A stretch of DNA of 15,446 nt. Origin: Propionibacterium sp. (GTDB lineage: Bacteria > Actinomycetota > Actinomycetes > Propionibacteriales > Propionibacteriaceae). The notes under the pieces are model-generated. The model was not told the DNA's origin. It did not search any database and worked only from the letters and a program-made list of their open reading frames with translations. Position numbers and translations under genes: made by a program. This document shows, piece by piece, positions 7,105-13,905 of this stretch (positions within the stretch are counted from its first letter, which is position 1; every line of letters begins with the position of its first letter). The stretch is taken from positions 1 through 15,446 of the forward strand of contig DURG01000139.1 in assembly GCA_012837465.1 (NCBI GenBank), given 5' to 3'.

Positions 7105-7110
7105 AATGTA
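7105..7110 (-). promoter_or_regulatory. Putative -10 (TACATT) for leaderless MgtE-N/CBS operon
   Basis: On the minus strand TACATT ends 7 nt before the ATG at 7097. The gap TGGGGCC gives no good Shine-Dalgarno match at useful spacing. Transcription would begin at the start codon. A TTGACA-like GTGACA lies too far upstream (21 bp) to be a convincing -35. The promoter shares the 98-bp divergent gap with that of the stress-protein gene. Confidence 0.45.
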
Positions 7111-7165
7111 GTGGGCGCAGCGGAGAATGCGTGTCACGGCACGGCTTGGCGTGCAACGGCGCTAG

Positions 7166-7190
7166 TAGGCTGGAGGGGGTTCCAAGGAGG
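7166..7190 (+). promoter_or_regulatory. Putative -10 (TAGGCT) and strong ribosome site of the 17M-like gene
   Basis: TAGGCT at 7166-7171 fits the actinobacterial -10 pattern and would start transcription near 7178. AAGGAGG at 7184-7190 is a near-perfect Shine-Dalgarno sequence 5 nt before ATG 7196, fixing that start. This gene thus has a short leader, unlike its leaderless divergent neighbour. No good -35 at normal spacing is visible. Confidence 0.5.
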
Positions 7191-7195
7191 AGAAG

Positions 7196-7696
7196 ATGGC
7201 CGAGCCGGCATCCACGATGGGCAAGTTGATGAAGCTCAACTACCCCCAGCACGTCGTCGAGTATTCAACCTACGAGGAGGCGCAGGCCGCCGTCGACTAC
7301 CTCGCCGACCACAAGTTCCCCGTCGAGAACATCCTCATCGTCGGCACCAACCTCAAGCTCCTTGAGCGCGTCACGGGACGACGTACCTGGGGCAACGTGA
7401 TCGTCACCGGGGCCATGTCGGGCGTCATGACCGGCCTCCTCGTGGGCCTCATGCTGATGTTCTTCGTGGGCGACGGCAACATGATGATGCTGTGGGTGGG
7501 CCTGGCGATGGGCATCATCTTCGGCATCATCGCGCAGGGCCTGACGTACGCCATGTCCGGCGGCAAGCGCGACTTCAGCTCGCAGCGCATCACCGTCGCC
7601 GCGAACTACGAGGTGCTCGCAGAGCACAAGGTCGCCCAGGCCGCACGCGACCTGCTCATGGAGCGTCCCGGCGCACGAGCGGCCCTGTTCGAGTGA
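7196..7696 (+). CDS. General stress protein 17M-like (YflT-type) membrane protein
   Basis: A 166-residue protein. The N-terminal part (about 20-65) has the 17M/YflT pattern: VVEYSTYEEAQAAVDYLADH, then KFPVENILIVGTNLKLLERV. Two membrane helices follow, at about 68-92 (GAMSGVMTGLLVGLMLMFFVG) and 96-118, rich in glycine and methionine. A cytoplasmic tail (ITVAANYEVLAEHKVAQAAR) resembles the second half of the fold. The family is stress-induced in some firmicutes; mechanism is unknown. A homologue occupies the same place, divergent from the MgtE-N/CBS gene, in mycobacteria (Rv1234 type). Its end overlaps the methyltransferase gene by 4 nt (GTGA). Confidence 0.88.
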   Translation: MAEPASTMGKLMKLNYPQHVVEYSTYEEAQAAVDYLADHKFPVENILIVGTNLKLLERVTGRRTWGNVIVTGAMSGVMTGLLVGLMLMFFVGDGNMMMLWVGLAMGIIFGIIAQGLTYAMSGGKRDFSSQRITVAANYEVLAEHKVAQAARDLLMERPGARAALFE

Positions 7697-8307
7697 CGGC
7701 GGAGCACTGGGACGACCGCTACGCCCACCCCAACTACCTGTTCGGCTACCGGCCCAATGACTTCCTGAAGGACCAGGCGCGCCTGCTGAAGCCCAACTCG
7801 CGGGTGCTGTGCCTGGGCGACGGCGAGGGCCGCAACGGCGTGTACCTCGCCAAGCAGGGGCACCGGGTCGTGAGCCTCGACTTCTCCCGGGTCGCGCTGG
7901 ACAAGGCCGAAGCCCTTGCCGCCGAGGCGGGTGTCGAGATCGAGACGTGGCACGTGGACCTGGCCGAGTGGGTCGACCACCCGGATCCCGAGGAGCCGTG
8001 GGACGCGGTGGTGTCGATCTTCGTGCACCTGCCGCCCCCGTTGCGACGACGGGTCGCAGAGGCGGCCACGCGTCAGTGCGCCCCGGGCGCCAAGCTGGTC
8101 CTCGAGGCCTACACGCCCGCCCAGCTGTCGCTCGGCACCGGAGGGCCGAAAGACCCCGACGTGCTGCTCAAGCGCGATGACGTCGCCGCGGACTGGCAGG
8201 GCTGGCACCTCGACGTCCGGCTGGTCGAACGCCGCATCTTCGAGGGCATGGGCCATCAGGGTCTGAGTTCCGTCGTCCAGGCGCTGGGACTGCGCGCCGC
8301 CCATTGA
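7693..8307 (+). CDS. Class I SAM-dependent methyltransferase
   Basis: A 204-residue protein with a Rossmann-type SAM-binding fold. Motif I is VLCLGDGEGRNGVYLAKQGH (about 38-57), the acidic residue at the end of strand 2 is in VVSLDFSRVALDKA, and motif IV is WDAVVSIFVHLP. Later, LEAYTPAQLSLGTGGPKDPD is typical of small TehB/UbiE-like methyltransferases of unknown substrate; PP-rich HLPPPLRRRV is often seen in them. The N-terminus WDDRYAHPNYLFGYRPNDFL is also typical of this subgroup. GTG at 7693 overlaps the stop of the preceding stress-protein gene, so translation is coupled. The substrate cannot be predicted. Confidence 0.87.
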   Translation: MTAEHWDDRYAHPNYLFGYRPNDFLKDQARLLKPNSRVLCLGDGEGRNGVYLAKQGHRVVSLDFSRVALDKAEALAAEAGVEIETWHVDLAEWVDHPDPEEPWDAVVSIFVHLPPPLRRRVAEAATRQCAPGAKLVLEAYTPAQLSLGTGGPKDPDVLLKRDDVAADWQGWHLDVRLVERRIFEGMGHQGLSSVVQALGLRAAH

Positions 8308-8341
8308 CCCAGCCTTCCTTCACCTTGAAACGGTGCTCCGG

Positions 8342-8347
8342 TAGGTT
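8342..8347 (+). promoter_or_regulatory. Putative leaderless promoter (TTCACC-17-TAGGTT) of the hydrolase gene
   Basis: TAGGTT ends 6 nt before ATG 8354, and TTCACC at 8319-8324 lies 17 bp upstream as a 4-of-6 match to TTGACA. There is no Shine-Dalgarno sequence in the 6-nt gap. This is the best-formed of the leaderless-type promoters in the window. Confidence 0.5.
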
Positions 8348-8353
8348 TGCGGC

Positions 8354-9178
8354 ATGGACCTCAACTGGACGTACTACAACCCGAACACGCCGGCCAAGCG
8401 TGTGCTGCTCCTCGGGCCGAGCCTGGGCGGCAACGCCGCCCACCAGTGGACCAAGGTGGCCGGTGAGCTCATCGACGACGCCCGCGTCGTGCTGGTCGAC
8501 CTTCCCGGCACTGGCTTGGCCGAGGTGTGGGACGACGACGTCGAGCCCACGCTCGACAACATCGCCGCCGGCATCGCCAAGGTCGCCGAAGAGGTACGCG
8601 CCGAACTGGGCGACGGCCTCCCCATCTACTTCGCAGGGCTCTCCATCTCCGGCGCCACCGCGCTGCACGTGGCCCGCGACTACGACAAGATCTTCTCCGC
8701 CGTCGCCGTCGTGGCCTCGGCCGCCGTCGTCGGCGAACCCCGGCGTTGGCTTGAGCGTGCCGACGAGGTCGAGTCCGCCGGCACCTCGCCGCTGATCGAG
8801 GAGACCACCAAGCGCTGGTTCACCCCAGCCTTCCGCGCCGAGCAGCCGGCCGTCGTCGACACGATCATGGAGGGCCTCGCGGTGGCCGACGACCACTCCT
8901 ACGCCCAGCTGTGCCGCGCCCTGTCCACGCACGACGTGGTCGATGACCTGCCGCTGATCCGCATCCCCGTGATGCTGATCGCAGGGGAACGCGACTCCTC
9001 GACGCCCATCGCGAACGTCGAGCTCGTCGCCGAGAACGTGCTGCGCGGCGCACTGCGCGTCGTCGACGGTGCCGCGCACATGGTGCCGGTGTCGCACCCG
9101 GTCGAGGTCGCCGGGCACCTCCGCAGCCTGCTGGAGCGTCCGTTGGCCAGCCGCGTCGTGAGCGAGTCGAACGACTGA
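8354..9178 (+). CDS. Alpha/beta hydrolase, PcaD-like
   Basis: A 274-residue alpha/beta hydrolase resembling 3-oxoadipate enol-lactonases and related esterases. The oxyanion region is LLLGPSLGGNAAHQW (about 18-32). The nucleophile elbow is FAGLSISGAT with Ser97, Asp214 lies in LIAGERDSSTP and His242 in GAAHMVPVSHP, so a full catalytic triad is visible. The elbow reads G-x-S-x-S instead of the usual G-x-S-x-G. No catechol/protocatechuate pathway genes are near, so a true PcaD role is doubtful. It is convergent with pepP across a palindromic repeat. Confidence 0.85.
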   Translation: MDLNWTYYNPNTPAKRVLLLGPSLGGNAAHQWTKVAGELIDDARVVLVDLPGTGLAEVWDDDVEPTLDNIAAGIAKVAEEVRAELGDGLPIYFAGLSISGATALHVARDYDKIFSAVAVVASAAVVGEPRRWLERADEVESAGTSPLIEETTKRWFTPAFRAEQPAVVDTIMEGLAVADDHSYAQLCRALSTHDVVDDLPLIRIPVMLIAGERDSSTPIANVELVAENVLRGALRVVDGAAHMVPVSHPVEVAGHLRSLLERPLASRVVSESND

Positions 9179-9182
9179 CAAC

Positions 9183-9313
9183 CGCTGGTTGAGCCGTCTG
9201 TATCTGAGCTTGCGAGGATCACAGACGTGTCGAAACCCCCAAGCGCCCACGCAGCCTGCGTGGATGCTTGGGGGTTTCGACACCGCTCGTAGAACTCGCG
9301 GGCTCAACCAACG
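9183..9313. repeat. Nested palindromic repeat, copy 1 (GGTTGAGCC / GTGTCGAAACC family)
   Basis: A 131-bp element filling the gap between the convergent hydrolase and pepP genes. Outer arms are TGGTTGAGCC (9186-9195) and GGCTCAACCA (9301-9310). Inner arms are an 18-bp perfect repeat, GTGTCGAAACCCCCAAGC (9227-9244) and its complement (9266-9283). The centre is another hairpin (CCACGCA/TGCGTGG, 3-nt loop). The left spacer is itself a hairpin (GTCTGT/ACAGAC, 9196-9226). Positions 9266-9310 are the exact reverse complement of 13766-13810 in copy 2. It may act as a bidirectional terminator, but the repetition marks it as a REP-like dispersed element. Confidence 0.85.
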
Positions 9314-9317
9314 AGTG

Positions 9318-10757
9318 CTACTTCTGGAGCGCGGCCATCCACTTCTCGACGTCGTCGGCCTCCCGGGGCAGCGCCTCGGACAGGTTGACCGGGTCGCCGT
9401 CGGTGATGAGGACGTCATCCTCGATGCGGATGCCGATGCCGCGGTACTCCTCTGGCACCAGCAGGTCGCCCTGCTTGAAGTAGATGCCGGGCTCGACCGT
9501 GATGATCATGCCCTCCTTCAGCGTGCCGCCGCGGTACAGCTCGGCGCGGGCACGGGCGCAGTCGTGGACGTCGAGGCCCAGGTGGTGGCTGGTGCCATGC
9601 ACCATCCAGCGACGGTGGAAGCCGCCCTCCTCGGCCAGCGACTCCTCGGCGCTGACCGGAAGGATGCCCAGCTCCTCGAAGAAGTGGGCCAGCACGGTGA
9701 TCGCGGCCTGGTGCACGTCGGCGAACAGGTTCCCGGCGCGGCACGCCTCGATGCCGGCGGTCTGCGCGGCCAGCACGGCCTCGTAGACGCGACGCTGCGG
9801 CTCGGTGAACTTCCCGTTGACCGGCAGGGTGCGGGTGACGTCGGCGGTGTAGAGGGTGTTGACCTCGACGCCGGCGTCCAGCAGCAGGAGGTCGCCGTCG
9901 ACGAGGTCGCCGTCGTTGCGGATCCAGTGCAGCGTGTTGGCGTGGTCCCCTCCGGCAGAGATGGTGTCGTAGCCGACGGCGTTGCCGAGGTGGCGGGCGT
10001 GCAGCCCGAAGATGCCCTCGACCCAGCGCTCGCCGCGGCCGTTCTGCACGGCGGCGGGCAGTTCGCGGGCGACCGCCTCGAAGCCGACGCGGGTGGCATC
10101 GACGGCACGCTTCATCTCCTCGACCTCGAACTCGTCCTTGCAGAAGCGGGCCTCTGAGGCGGAGCGCTCGAGGTCGGCGTCCTTCGCGGTGGTGAGGTCG
10201 CCGCGGGCCTGGTCGACCATGTCGGTGATCGCCGGGTCCGCGTCGCGGATCACGAGGGTCTTGTTGCCGGCCTCGCGCAGCACCTCGGGCAGGTCCGAGA
10301 TGGGGCGGGTGTCGATCTGGATGGCCGAGGCCATCTCCTCGAGGGAGTCGCGCTTGCCCACCCACACCTCGCCGTAGCGGGAATCCGCGTAGAACTCGCG
10401 ATCCGTGCGCGGCGCGCGCGGCTTGAAGAAGAGGGTGGCCTCGTCGTCGCGGATCACCAGCACGGCGTCAGGCTCGCGGTCCTCGCCGAGGCCGGAGTAG
10501 TACGTGAATGCGGTGTGCGGACGGAAGCGGTAGTCGGTGTCGTTCGAGCGCACCTTGAGGGGCCCGGCCGGGATCACCAGCGTCATGCCGGGATACTCGT
10601 CGGCCAGCTTCTCGCGGCGCGCGGGCGTCCAGTCGCTGGCGGGCAGCTTCTCGGGCATGACGTCCGAGTAGGGCTCCCAGTCCTGGACGATGAACTTCTT
10701 GAAAGCCTCCGAGTACGGGTCCCGGCGGTTTTCGTTGGAGTCAGAGCAGGTGGTCAT
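9318..10757 (-). CDS. pepP: Xaa-Pro aminopeptidase (M24B)
   Basis: Dimetal aminopeptidase removing N-terminal residues that precede proline; 479 residues, cytoplasmic. The N-terminal AMP_N domain spans about 38-175 (LVIPAGPLKVRSNDTDYRFR, then FTYYSGL). The pita-bread catalytic domain is about 210-470. All five metal ligands are visible: Asp294 (LLLDAGVE), Asp306 (TADVTRT), His391 (HGTSHHLGLDVHD), Glu422 (ITVEPGIYF) and Glu446 (GIRIEDD). ATG 10757 is chosen because the AMP_N domain needs only the residues after it and AAGGTGG lies 5 nt upstream; the open frame continues much further up but only as a shadow of coaA. It is 23 bp downstream of coaA on the same strand. Confidence 0.93.
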   Translation of the reverse strand: MTTCSDSNENRRDPYSEAFKKFIVQDWEPYSDVMPEKLPASDWTPARREKLADEYPGMTLVIPAGPLKVRSNDTDYRFRPHTAFTYYSGLGEDREPDAVLVIRDDEATLFFKPRAPRTDREFYADSRYGEVWVGKRDSLEEMASAIQIDTRPISDLPEVLREAGNKTLVIRDADPAITDMVDQARGDLTTAKDADLERSASEARFCKDEFEVEEMKRAVDATRVGFEAVARELPAAVQNGRGERWVEGIFGLHARHLGNAVGYDTISAGGDHANTLHWIRNDGDLVDGDLLLLDAGVEVNTLYTADVTRTLPVNGKFTEPQRRVYEAVLAAQTAGIEACRAGNLFADVHQAAITVLAHFFEELGILPVSAEESLAEEGGFHRRWMVHGTSHHLGLDVHDCARARAELYRGGTLKEGMIITVEPGIYFKQGDLLVPEEYRGIGIRIEDDVLITDGDPVNLSEALPREADDVEKWMAALQK

Positions 10758-10764
10758 GGAAGCC

Positions 10765-10770
10765 ACCTTA
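10765..10770 (-). promoter_or_regulatory. TAAGGT before pepP: -10 box or ribosome site
   Basis: On the minus strand TAAGGT ends 7 nt before the pepP ATG, matching the -10 spacing of other leaderless genes here. The same bases form AAGGTGG, a fair Shine-Dalgarno sequence 5 nt from the ATG. Both readings are possible; in the operon reading pepP is translated from the coaA transcript. Confidence 0.35.
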
Positions 10771-10780
10771 CGCGGGTGCC

Positions 10781-11713
10781 TCAGACCTTGCGGATCCGGA
10801 TCGAGTCGATGGTGTGGTCCGGGCCCTTGACGAGGATCGCGGTGGCACGTTCGCGGGTGGGAGCGATGTTCTGGCGCAGGTTCGGGCCGTTGATCGTGTC
10901 CCAGATCTGACTGGCCAGGAGCGTGGCCTCCTTGTCGGACAGGTCCGTGAAGCGGCGGAAATAGCTCGCCGGGTCTGCGAAGGCGGTGCCGCGCAGTGCG
11001 AAGAAGCGCTCCGTGAACCACTCCTTGATGTGCTCCTCCTCCGCGTCCACGAACACGGTGAAGTCGAAGAAGTCGCTCACCGCCAGGCCCGGGCGGCCGT
11101 CGGCCTCGACGCGGGCCGGCTGCAACACGTTGAGGCCCTCGACGATGAGGATGTCCGGGCTCTCGACGGCGATGTGCTCGCCGTCGATGATGTCGTAGAC
11201 CAGGTGGGAGTAGACGGGGGCGAGCACGCGGGGTTCGCCGGACTTCACGTCCATCACGAACTGGAGGAGGGCGCGGCGGTTGTAGGACTCGGGGAACCCC
11301 TTTCGATCGAGGAGGCCCCGGCGCTGGAGCTCGGCATTGGGGAAGAGGAAGCCGTCGGTGGTGATGAGGTCGACCTTGGGGCTGCCCGGCGCCCGCCGGA
11401 GGAGTTCCTGCAACAGGCGTGAGACCGTCGACTTGCCGACGGCCACCGAGCCTGCCACGCCGATGACGAACGGGGTCCGGCCGACGTCGAGGCCGAGGAA
11501 GTCGTTGGACTGCTCGAAGAGTCGGCCGGTGTTGACCATGTGGAGGTGGAGCAGCTGCGTCAGTGGGCGGTAGACCTCTGCGACGTCCAGTTGGCTGGTG
11601 GGGTCGCCGAGGCCCCTGAGTCTTTCGAGGGTCTCCTCGTCGACGTTGATCTGGGTGAGATTGGACTTCTCGGCCCACGCGCGGCGTTGCAGCGTGACGT
11701 ACGGTTCGGGCAC
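10781..11713 (-). CDS. coaA: Type I pantothenate kinase
   Basis: CoaA phosphorylates pantothenate with ATP, the first and controlling step of CoA synthesis. The 310-residue product has the bacterial type I pattern: VYRPLTQLLHLHM, the P-loop IGVAGSVAVGKSTVSRLLQ (Lys94), LITTDGFLFPNAELQRRGLL, RKGFPESYNRRALLQFVMDV, and a C-terminal segment PNLRQNIAPTRERATAILVK. This matches the E. coli enzyme in length. The start is GTG at 11713, with AAGGAG 4 nt upstream; the open frame extends 17 codons further up without family similarity. It is divergent from glmS and followed by pepP on the same strand. Confidence 0.95.
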   Translation of the reverse strand: MPEPYVTLQRRAWAEKSNLTQINVDEETLERLRGLGDPTSQLDVAEVYRPLTQLLHLHMVNTGRLFEQSNDFLGLDVGRTPFVIGVAGSVAVGKSTVSRLLQELLRRAPGSPKVDLITTDGFLFPNAELQRRGLLDRKGFPESYNRRALLQFVMDVKSGEPRVLAPVYSHLVYDIIDGEHIAVESPDILIVEGLNVLQPARVEADGRPGLAVSDFFDFTVFVDAEEEHIKEWFTERFFALRGTAFADPASYFRRFTDLSDKEATLLASQIWDTINGPNLRQNIAPTRERATAILVKGPDHTIDSIRIRKV

Positions 11714-11744
11714 AGCGCTCCTTGAATGCTGGGTGCAGCCGCTT

Positions 11745-11750
11745 AGCTTA
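11745..11750 (-). promoter_or_regulatory. Putative -10 (TAAGCT) of coaA
   Basis: On the minus strand TAAGCT fits TANNNT and lies 31 nt before the coaA GTG, giving a leader of about 25 nt that carries the AAGGAG ribosome site. The -35 region, near 11768-11773, has no clear match. The glmS-side palindrome begins about 30 bp further upstream. Confidence 0.35.
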
Positions 11751-11779
11751 CGCGCGCGGCCCACCGTCGGGCCACCGCC

Positions 11780-11859
11780 GTGAGCAATTGGGTGGGGTCA
11801 CGGCCTGCGAACGGTGTTTCACCGGCGTGTCGCAGCGACGACCCCATCCAATTGCTCAC
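11780..11859. repeat. 80-bp palindrome in the coaA-glmS divergent gap
   Basis: GTGAGCAATTGGGTGGGGTC (11780-11799) pairs with 11840-11859 over 19 of 20 positions. Inside, CTGCGA/TCGCAG and CGGTG-TTT-CACCG continue the hairpin with an asymmetric bulge. It lies 55 bp upstream of the glmS -10 and 30 bp beyond that of coaA. As both genes read away from it, a terminator role is not expected. It may be an operator, a cruciform or a mobile palindromic repeat. The rest of the 215-bp gap shows only the two promoters. Confidence 0.8.
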
Positions 11860-11914
11860 GAACGGGCGCCAAGCAGGAACAGGTGTCGATGTCAAGAAAT
11901 GAGCAGTCGTGCTG

Positions 11915-11920
11915 TACGGT
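11915..11920 (+). promoter_or_regulatory. Putative -10 (TACGGT) of leaderless glmS
   Basis: TACGGT ends 8 nt before the GTG of glmS. No purine-rich ribosome site exists in the pyrimidine-rich gap TTCTCCTC. The transcript would start at or within two bases of the start codon. The -35 is not clear. Confidence 0.45.
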
Positions 11921-11928
11921 TTCTCCTC

Positions 11929-13761
11929 GTGTGTGGAATCGTTGGATACCTCGGAAACCGTGATGGACTCGACGTCGTACTGAGCGGCCTGCGCCGGCTC
12001 GAGTACCGCGGCTATGACTCGGCGGGCATCGCGATGCCCGTCGACGGCAGCATCGAATGGCGCAAGAAGGCGGGCAAGATCGCCAACCTCGCCGCCGCGA
12101 TCGAGCAGGATCCGCTGCCGGGCAGCGGCGTGGCGATCGGCCACACCCGCTGGGCCACCCACGGCGCCCCGACCGACGCGAACTCGCATCCCCACGTCGC
12201 CGGCCGCGTCGCCATCGTGCACAACGGCATCATCGAGAACCACGACGCGCTGCGTGCTGAGCTCGACGGCGCCGAGTTCAGCTCCGAGACGGATTCGGAG
12301 GTCGCCGCGCACCTCCTCGGCAGGGAACTCGACGGCGGGGCGGGCCTCGTGGACGCCATGCGCGCCGTTTCCACCAAGCTCGAGGGTGCCTTCACGCTCG
12401 TCGCCATCGACGCCCAGGATCCGCAGCGCATCGTCGCCGCCCGCCGCAACTCCCCGCTGGTCGTCGGCAAGGGCGACGGCGAGTACTTCGTCGCGTCGGA
12501 CGTGGCGGCCTTCATCGAGTACACCCGCGACGCGGTGGAACTCGGCCAGGACCAGATCGTGGAGATCACCCCCGACGGCGTCAGCGTCACCTCGTTCGAC
12601 GGCGGCCCGGCCCAGACCAAGGACTTCCACGTCGACTGGGACCTCGAGGCCGCCCAGAAGCAGGGCTTCGACTGGTACATGCGCAAGGAGATCTTCGAGC
12701 AGCCGAAGGCAGTCGCCGACACGCTGCTCGGCCGCCTGAACGAACGCGGCGAGCTCGTCCTCGACGAACTGCGCATCAGCCCCGAGACACTGCGGCGCAT
12801 CAACAAGATCGTCATCGTCGCCGCCGGCACCTCCTTCTACGCCGGCCTCGTGGCCAAGTACGCCATCGAGCACTGGACCCGCATCCCCTGCGAGGTTGAG
12901 CTGGCCTCGGAGTTCCGCTACCGCGACCCCATCGTCGACCCCATGACGCTCGTGGTCACCATCTCCCAGTCCGGCGAGACGGCCGACACCCTCATGGCCA
13001 TCCGCCACGCCCGGGAGCAGCACGCCAAGGTCGTCGCCATCTGCAACACCAACGGCGCCACCATCCCGCGCGAATCGGACGCGGTGATCTACACCCATGC
13101 CGGCCCGGAGATCGGGGTGGCCTCCACCAAGGGCTTCACCACGCAGCTCATCGCCTGCTACCTGCTCGGCCTCTACCTCGCGCAGGTGCGCGGCATGAAG
13201 TACGGCGACGAGGTTGCCGGCCTGCTGCGTGAACTCGAGCGCATGCCCGAGGCGATGCAGGGCGTCCTCGACAACCAGCAGCCCATCCTCGACCTCGCCG
13301 CCGAGCTCGTCGACGAGACCTCCGTGCTGTTCCTCGGCCGGCACGTCGGCTACCCGGTGGCGCTCGAGGGCGCTCTCAAGCTCAAGGAACTGGCCTACAT
13401 CCACGCCGAGGGATTCGCCGCCGGTGAGCTCAAGCATGGCCCCATCGCGCTCGTCTCCCAGGACCTGCCGATGTTCATCGTCGTGCCCCCGCGCGGGCGG
13501 GACCAGTTGCGCGACAAGGTGATCTCCAACATCGCCGAGGTGCGCGCCCGCGGCGCCCGCACCATCGTGCTCGCGGAGGCGGGCGACGACGACGCCCGCG
13601 CCCAGGCGTCGACGTTCATCGAACTGCCGCGGGTGTCGACGCTGCTCCAGCCGCTGCTGGCGATCGTCCCGCTCCAGTTGTTCGCCTGCGAGCTCGCGAC
13701 GGTGAAGGGCCACGACGTGGACCAGCCGCGCAACCTCGCCAAGTCGGTCACCGTCGAGTAG
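11929..13761 (+). CDS. glmS: Glutamine--fructose-6-phosphate aminotransferase (isomerizing)
   Basis: GlmS makes glucosamine-6-phosphate from fructose-6-phosphate and glutamine, the entry step to UDP-GlcNAc and peptidoglycan. The 610-residue product starts CGIVGYLG after the initiator, with Cys2 as the glutaminase nucleophile, so GTG 11929 is firmly fixed even though the frame is open upstream. The class II amidotransferase domain (1 to about 220) has HTRWATHGAPTDANSHPH and NGIIENHDALR. Two SIS domains follow (about 290-430 and 460-600) with ISQSGETADTL, STKGFTTQLIACY and GELKHGPIAL. It ends with the conserved DQPRNLAKSVTVE tail. It is separated from acpS only by a palindromic repeat. Confidence 0.97.
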   Translation: MCGIVGYLGNRDGLDVVLSGLRRLEYRGYDSAGIAMPVDGSIEWRKKAGKIANLAAAIEQDPLPGSGVAIGHTRWATHGAPTDANSHPHVAGRVAIVHNGIIENHDALRAELDGAEFSSETDSEVAAHLLGRELDGGAGLVDAMRAVSTKLEGAFTLVAIDAQDPQRIVAARRNSPLVVGKGDGEYFVASDVAAFIEYTRDAVELGQDQIVEITPDGVSVTSFDGGPAQTKDFHVDWDLEAAQKQGFDWYMRKEIFEQPKAVADTLLGRLNERGELVLDELRISPETLRRINKIVIVAAGTSFYAGLVAKYAIEHWTRIPCEVELASEFRYRDPIVDPMTLVVTISQSGETADTLMAIRHAREQHAKVVAICNTNGATIPRESDAVIYTHAGPEIGVASTKGFTTQLIACYLLGLYLAQVRGMKYGDEVAGLLRELERMPEAMQGVLDNQQPILDLAAELVDETSVLFLGRHVGYPVALEGALKLKELAYIHAEGFAAGELKHGPIALVSQDLPMFIVVPPRGRDQLRDKVISNIAEVRARGARTIVLAEAGDDDARAQASTFIELPRVSTLLQPLLAIVPLQLFACELATVKGHDVDQPRNLAKSVTVE

Positions 13762-13762
13762 C

Positions 13763-13891
13763 CGCTGGTTGAGCCCGCGAGTTCTACGAGCGGTGTCGAA
13801 ACCCCCAAGCGTCCATGCCGCATGCACGATCGCTCCGGGGGTTTCGACACGCTGCGCCGCTCGTCCCTCGCGGGCAGCGGCTCAACCAGCG
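13763..13891. repeat. Nested palindromic repeat, copy 2, between glmS and acpS
   Basis: A 129-bp element starting 2 bp after the glmS stop. Outer arms CGCTGGTTGAGCC (13763-13775) and GGCTCAACCAGCG (13879-13891) are perfect complements. Inner arms GTGTCGAAACCCCC (13793-13806) and its complement (13837-13850) are perfect 14-mers. The right spacer (13851-13878) forms its own hairpin with GCTGC/GCAGC ends. 13766-13810 is the exact reverse complement of copy 1 positions 9266-9310 (45 bp). The right end stops 1 bp before the acpS -10 hexamer. Confidence 0.87.
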
Positions 13892-13892
13892 T

Positions 13893-13898
13893 TACAGT
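13893..13898 (+). promoter_or_regulatory. Putative -10 (TACAGT) of leaderless acpS
   Basis: TACAGT fits TANNNT (matching TATAAT at 4 of 6) and ends 7 nt before ATG 13906. No ribosome site fits in GCTGTGC. The -35 position (about 13870-13875) falls within the right arm of the palindromic repeat and has no TTGACA-like match. Confidence 0.45.
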
Positions 13899-13905
13899 GC
13901 TGTGC

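Noticed and set aside
9183..9313. Insertion sequence or transposon
   Set aside because: At 131 bp there is no room for a transposase, and no target-site duplication could be recognised; described as a REP-like repeat instead.
10758..11678. Upstream extension of the pepP frame to 786 codons
   Set aside because: The extension lies in another frame over coaA, is Arg/Pro-rich without family similarity, and pepP has its own start with a ribosome site at 10757.
11780..11928. glmS ribozyme or riboswitch upstream of glmS
   Set aside because: The glmS ribozyme is typical of Firmicutes and sits in the 5' leader; here the predicted transcript starts at the GTG and the palindrome lies upstream of the promoter.
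11743..13827. A 694-codon open frame on the minus strand opposite glmS
   Set aside because: It is the antisense shadow of a confidently identified glmS in high-GC DNA; its translation is low-complexity and matches no family.
13822..13905. Longer N-terminus for acpS starting at 13822
   Set aside because: This stretch is the palindromic repeat; the conserved AcpS N-terminus (MIVGIGTDLV) begins exactly at ATG 13906.
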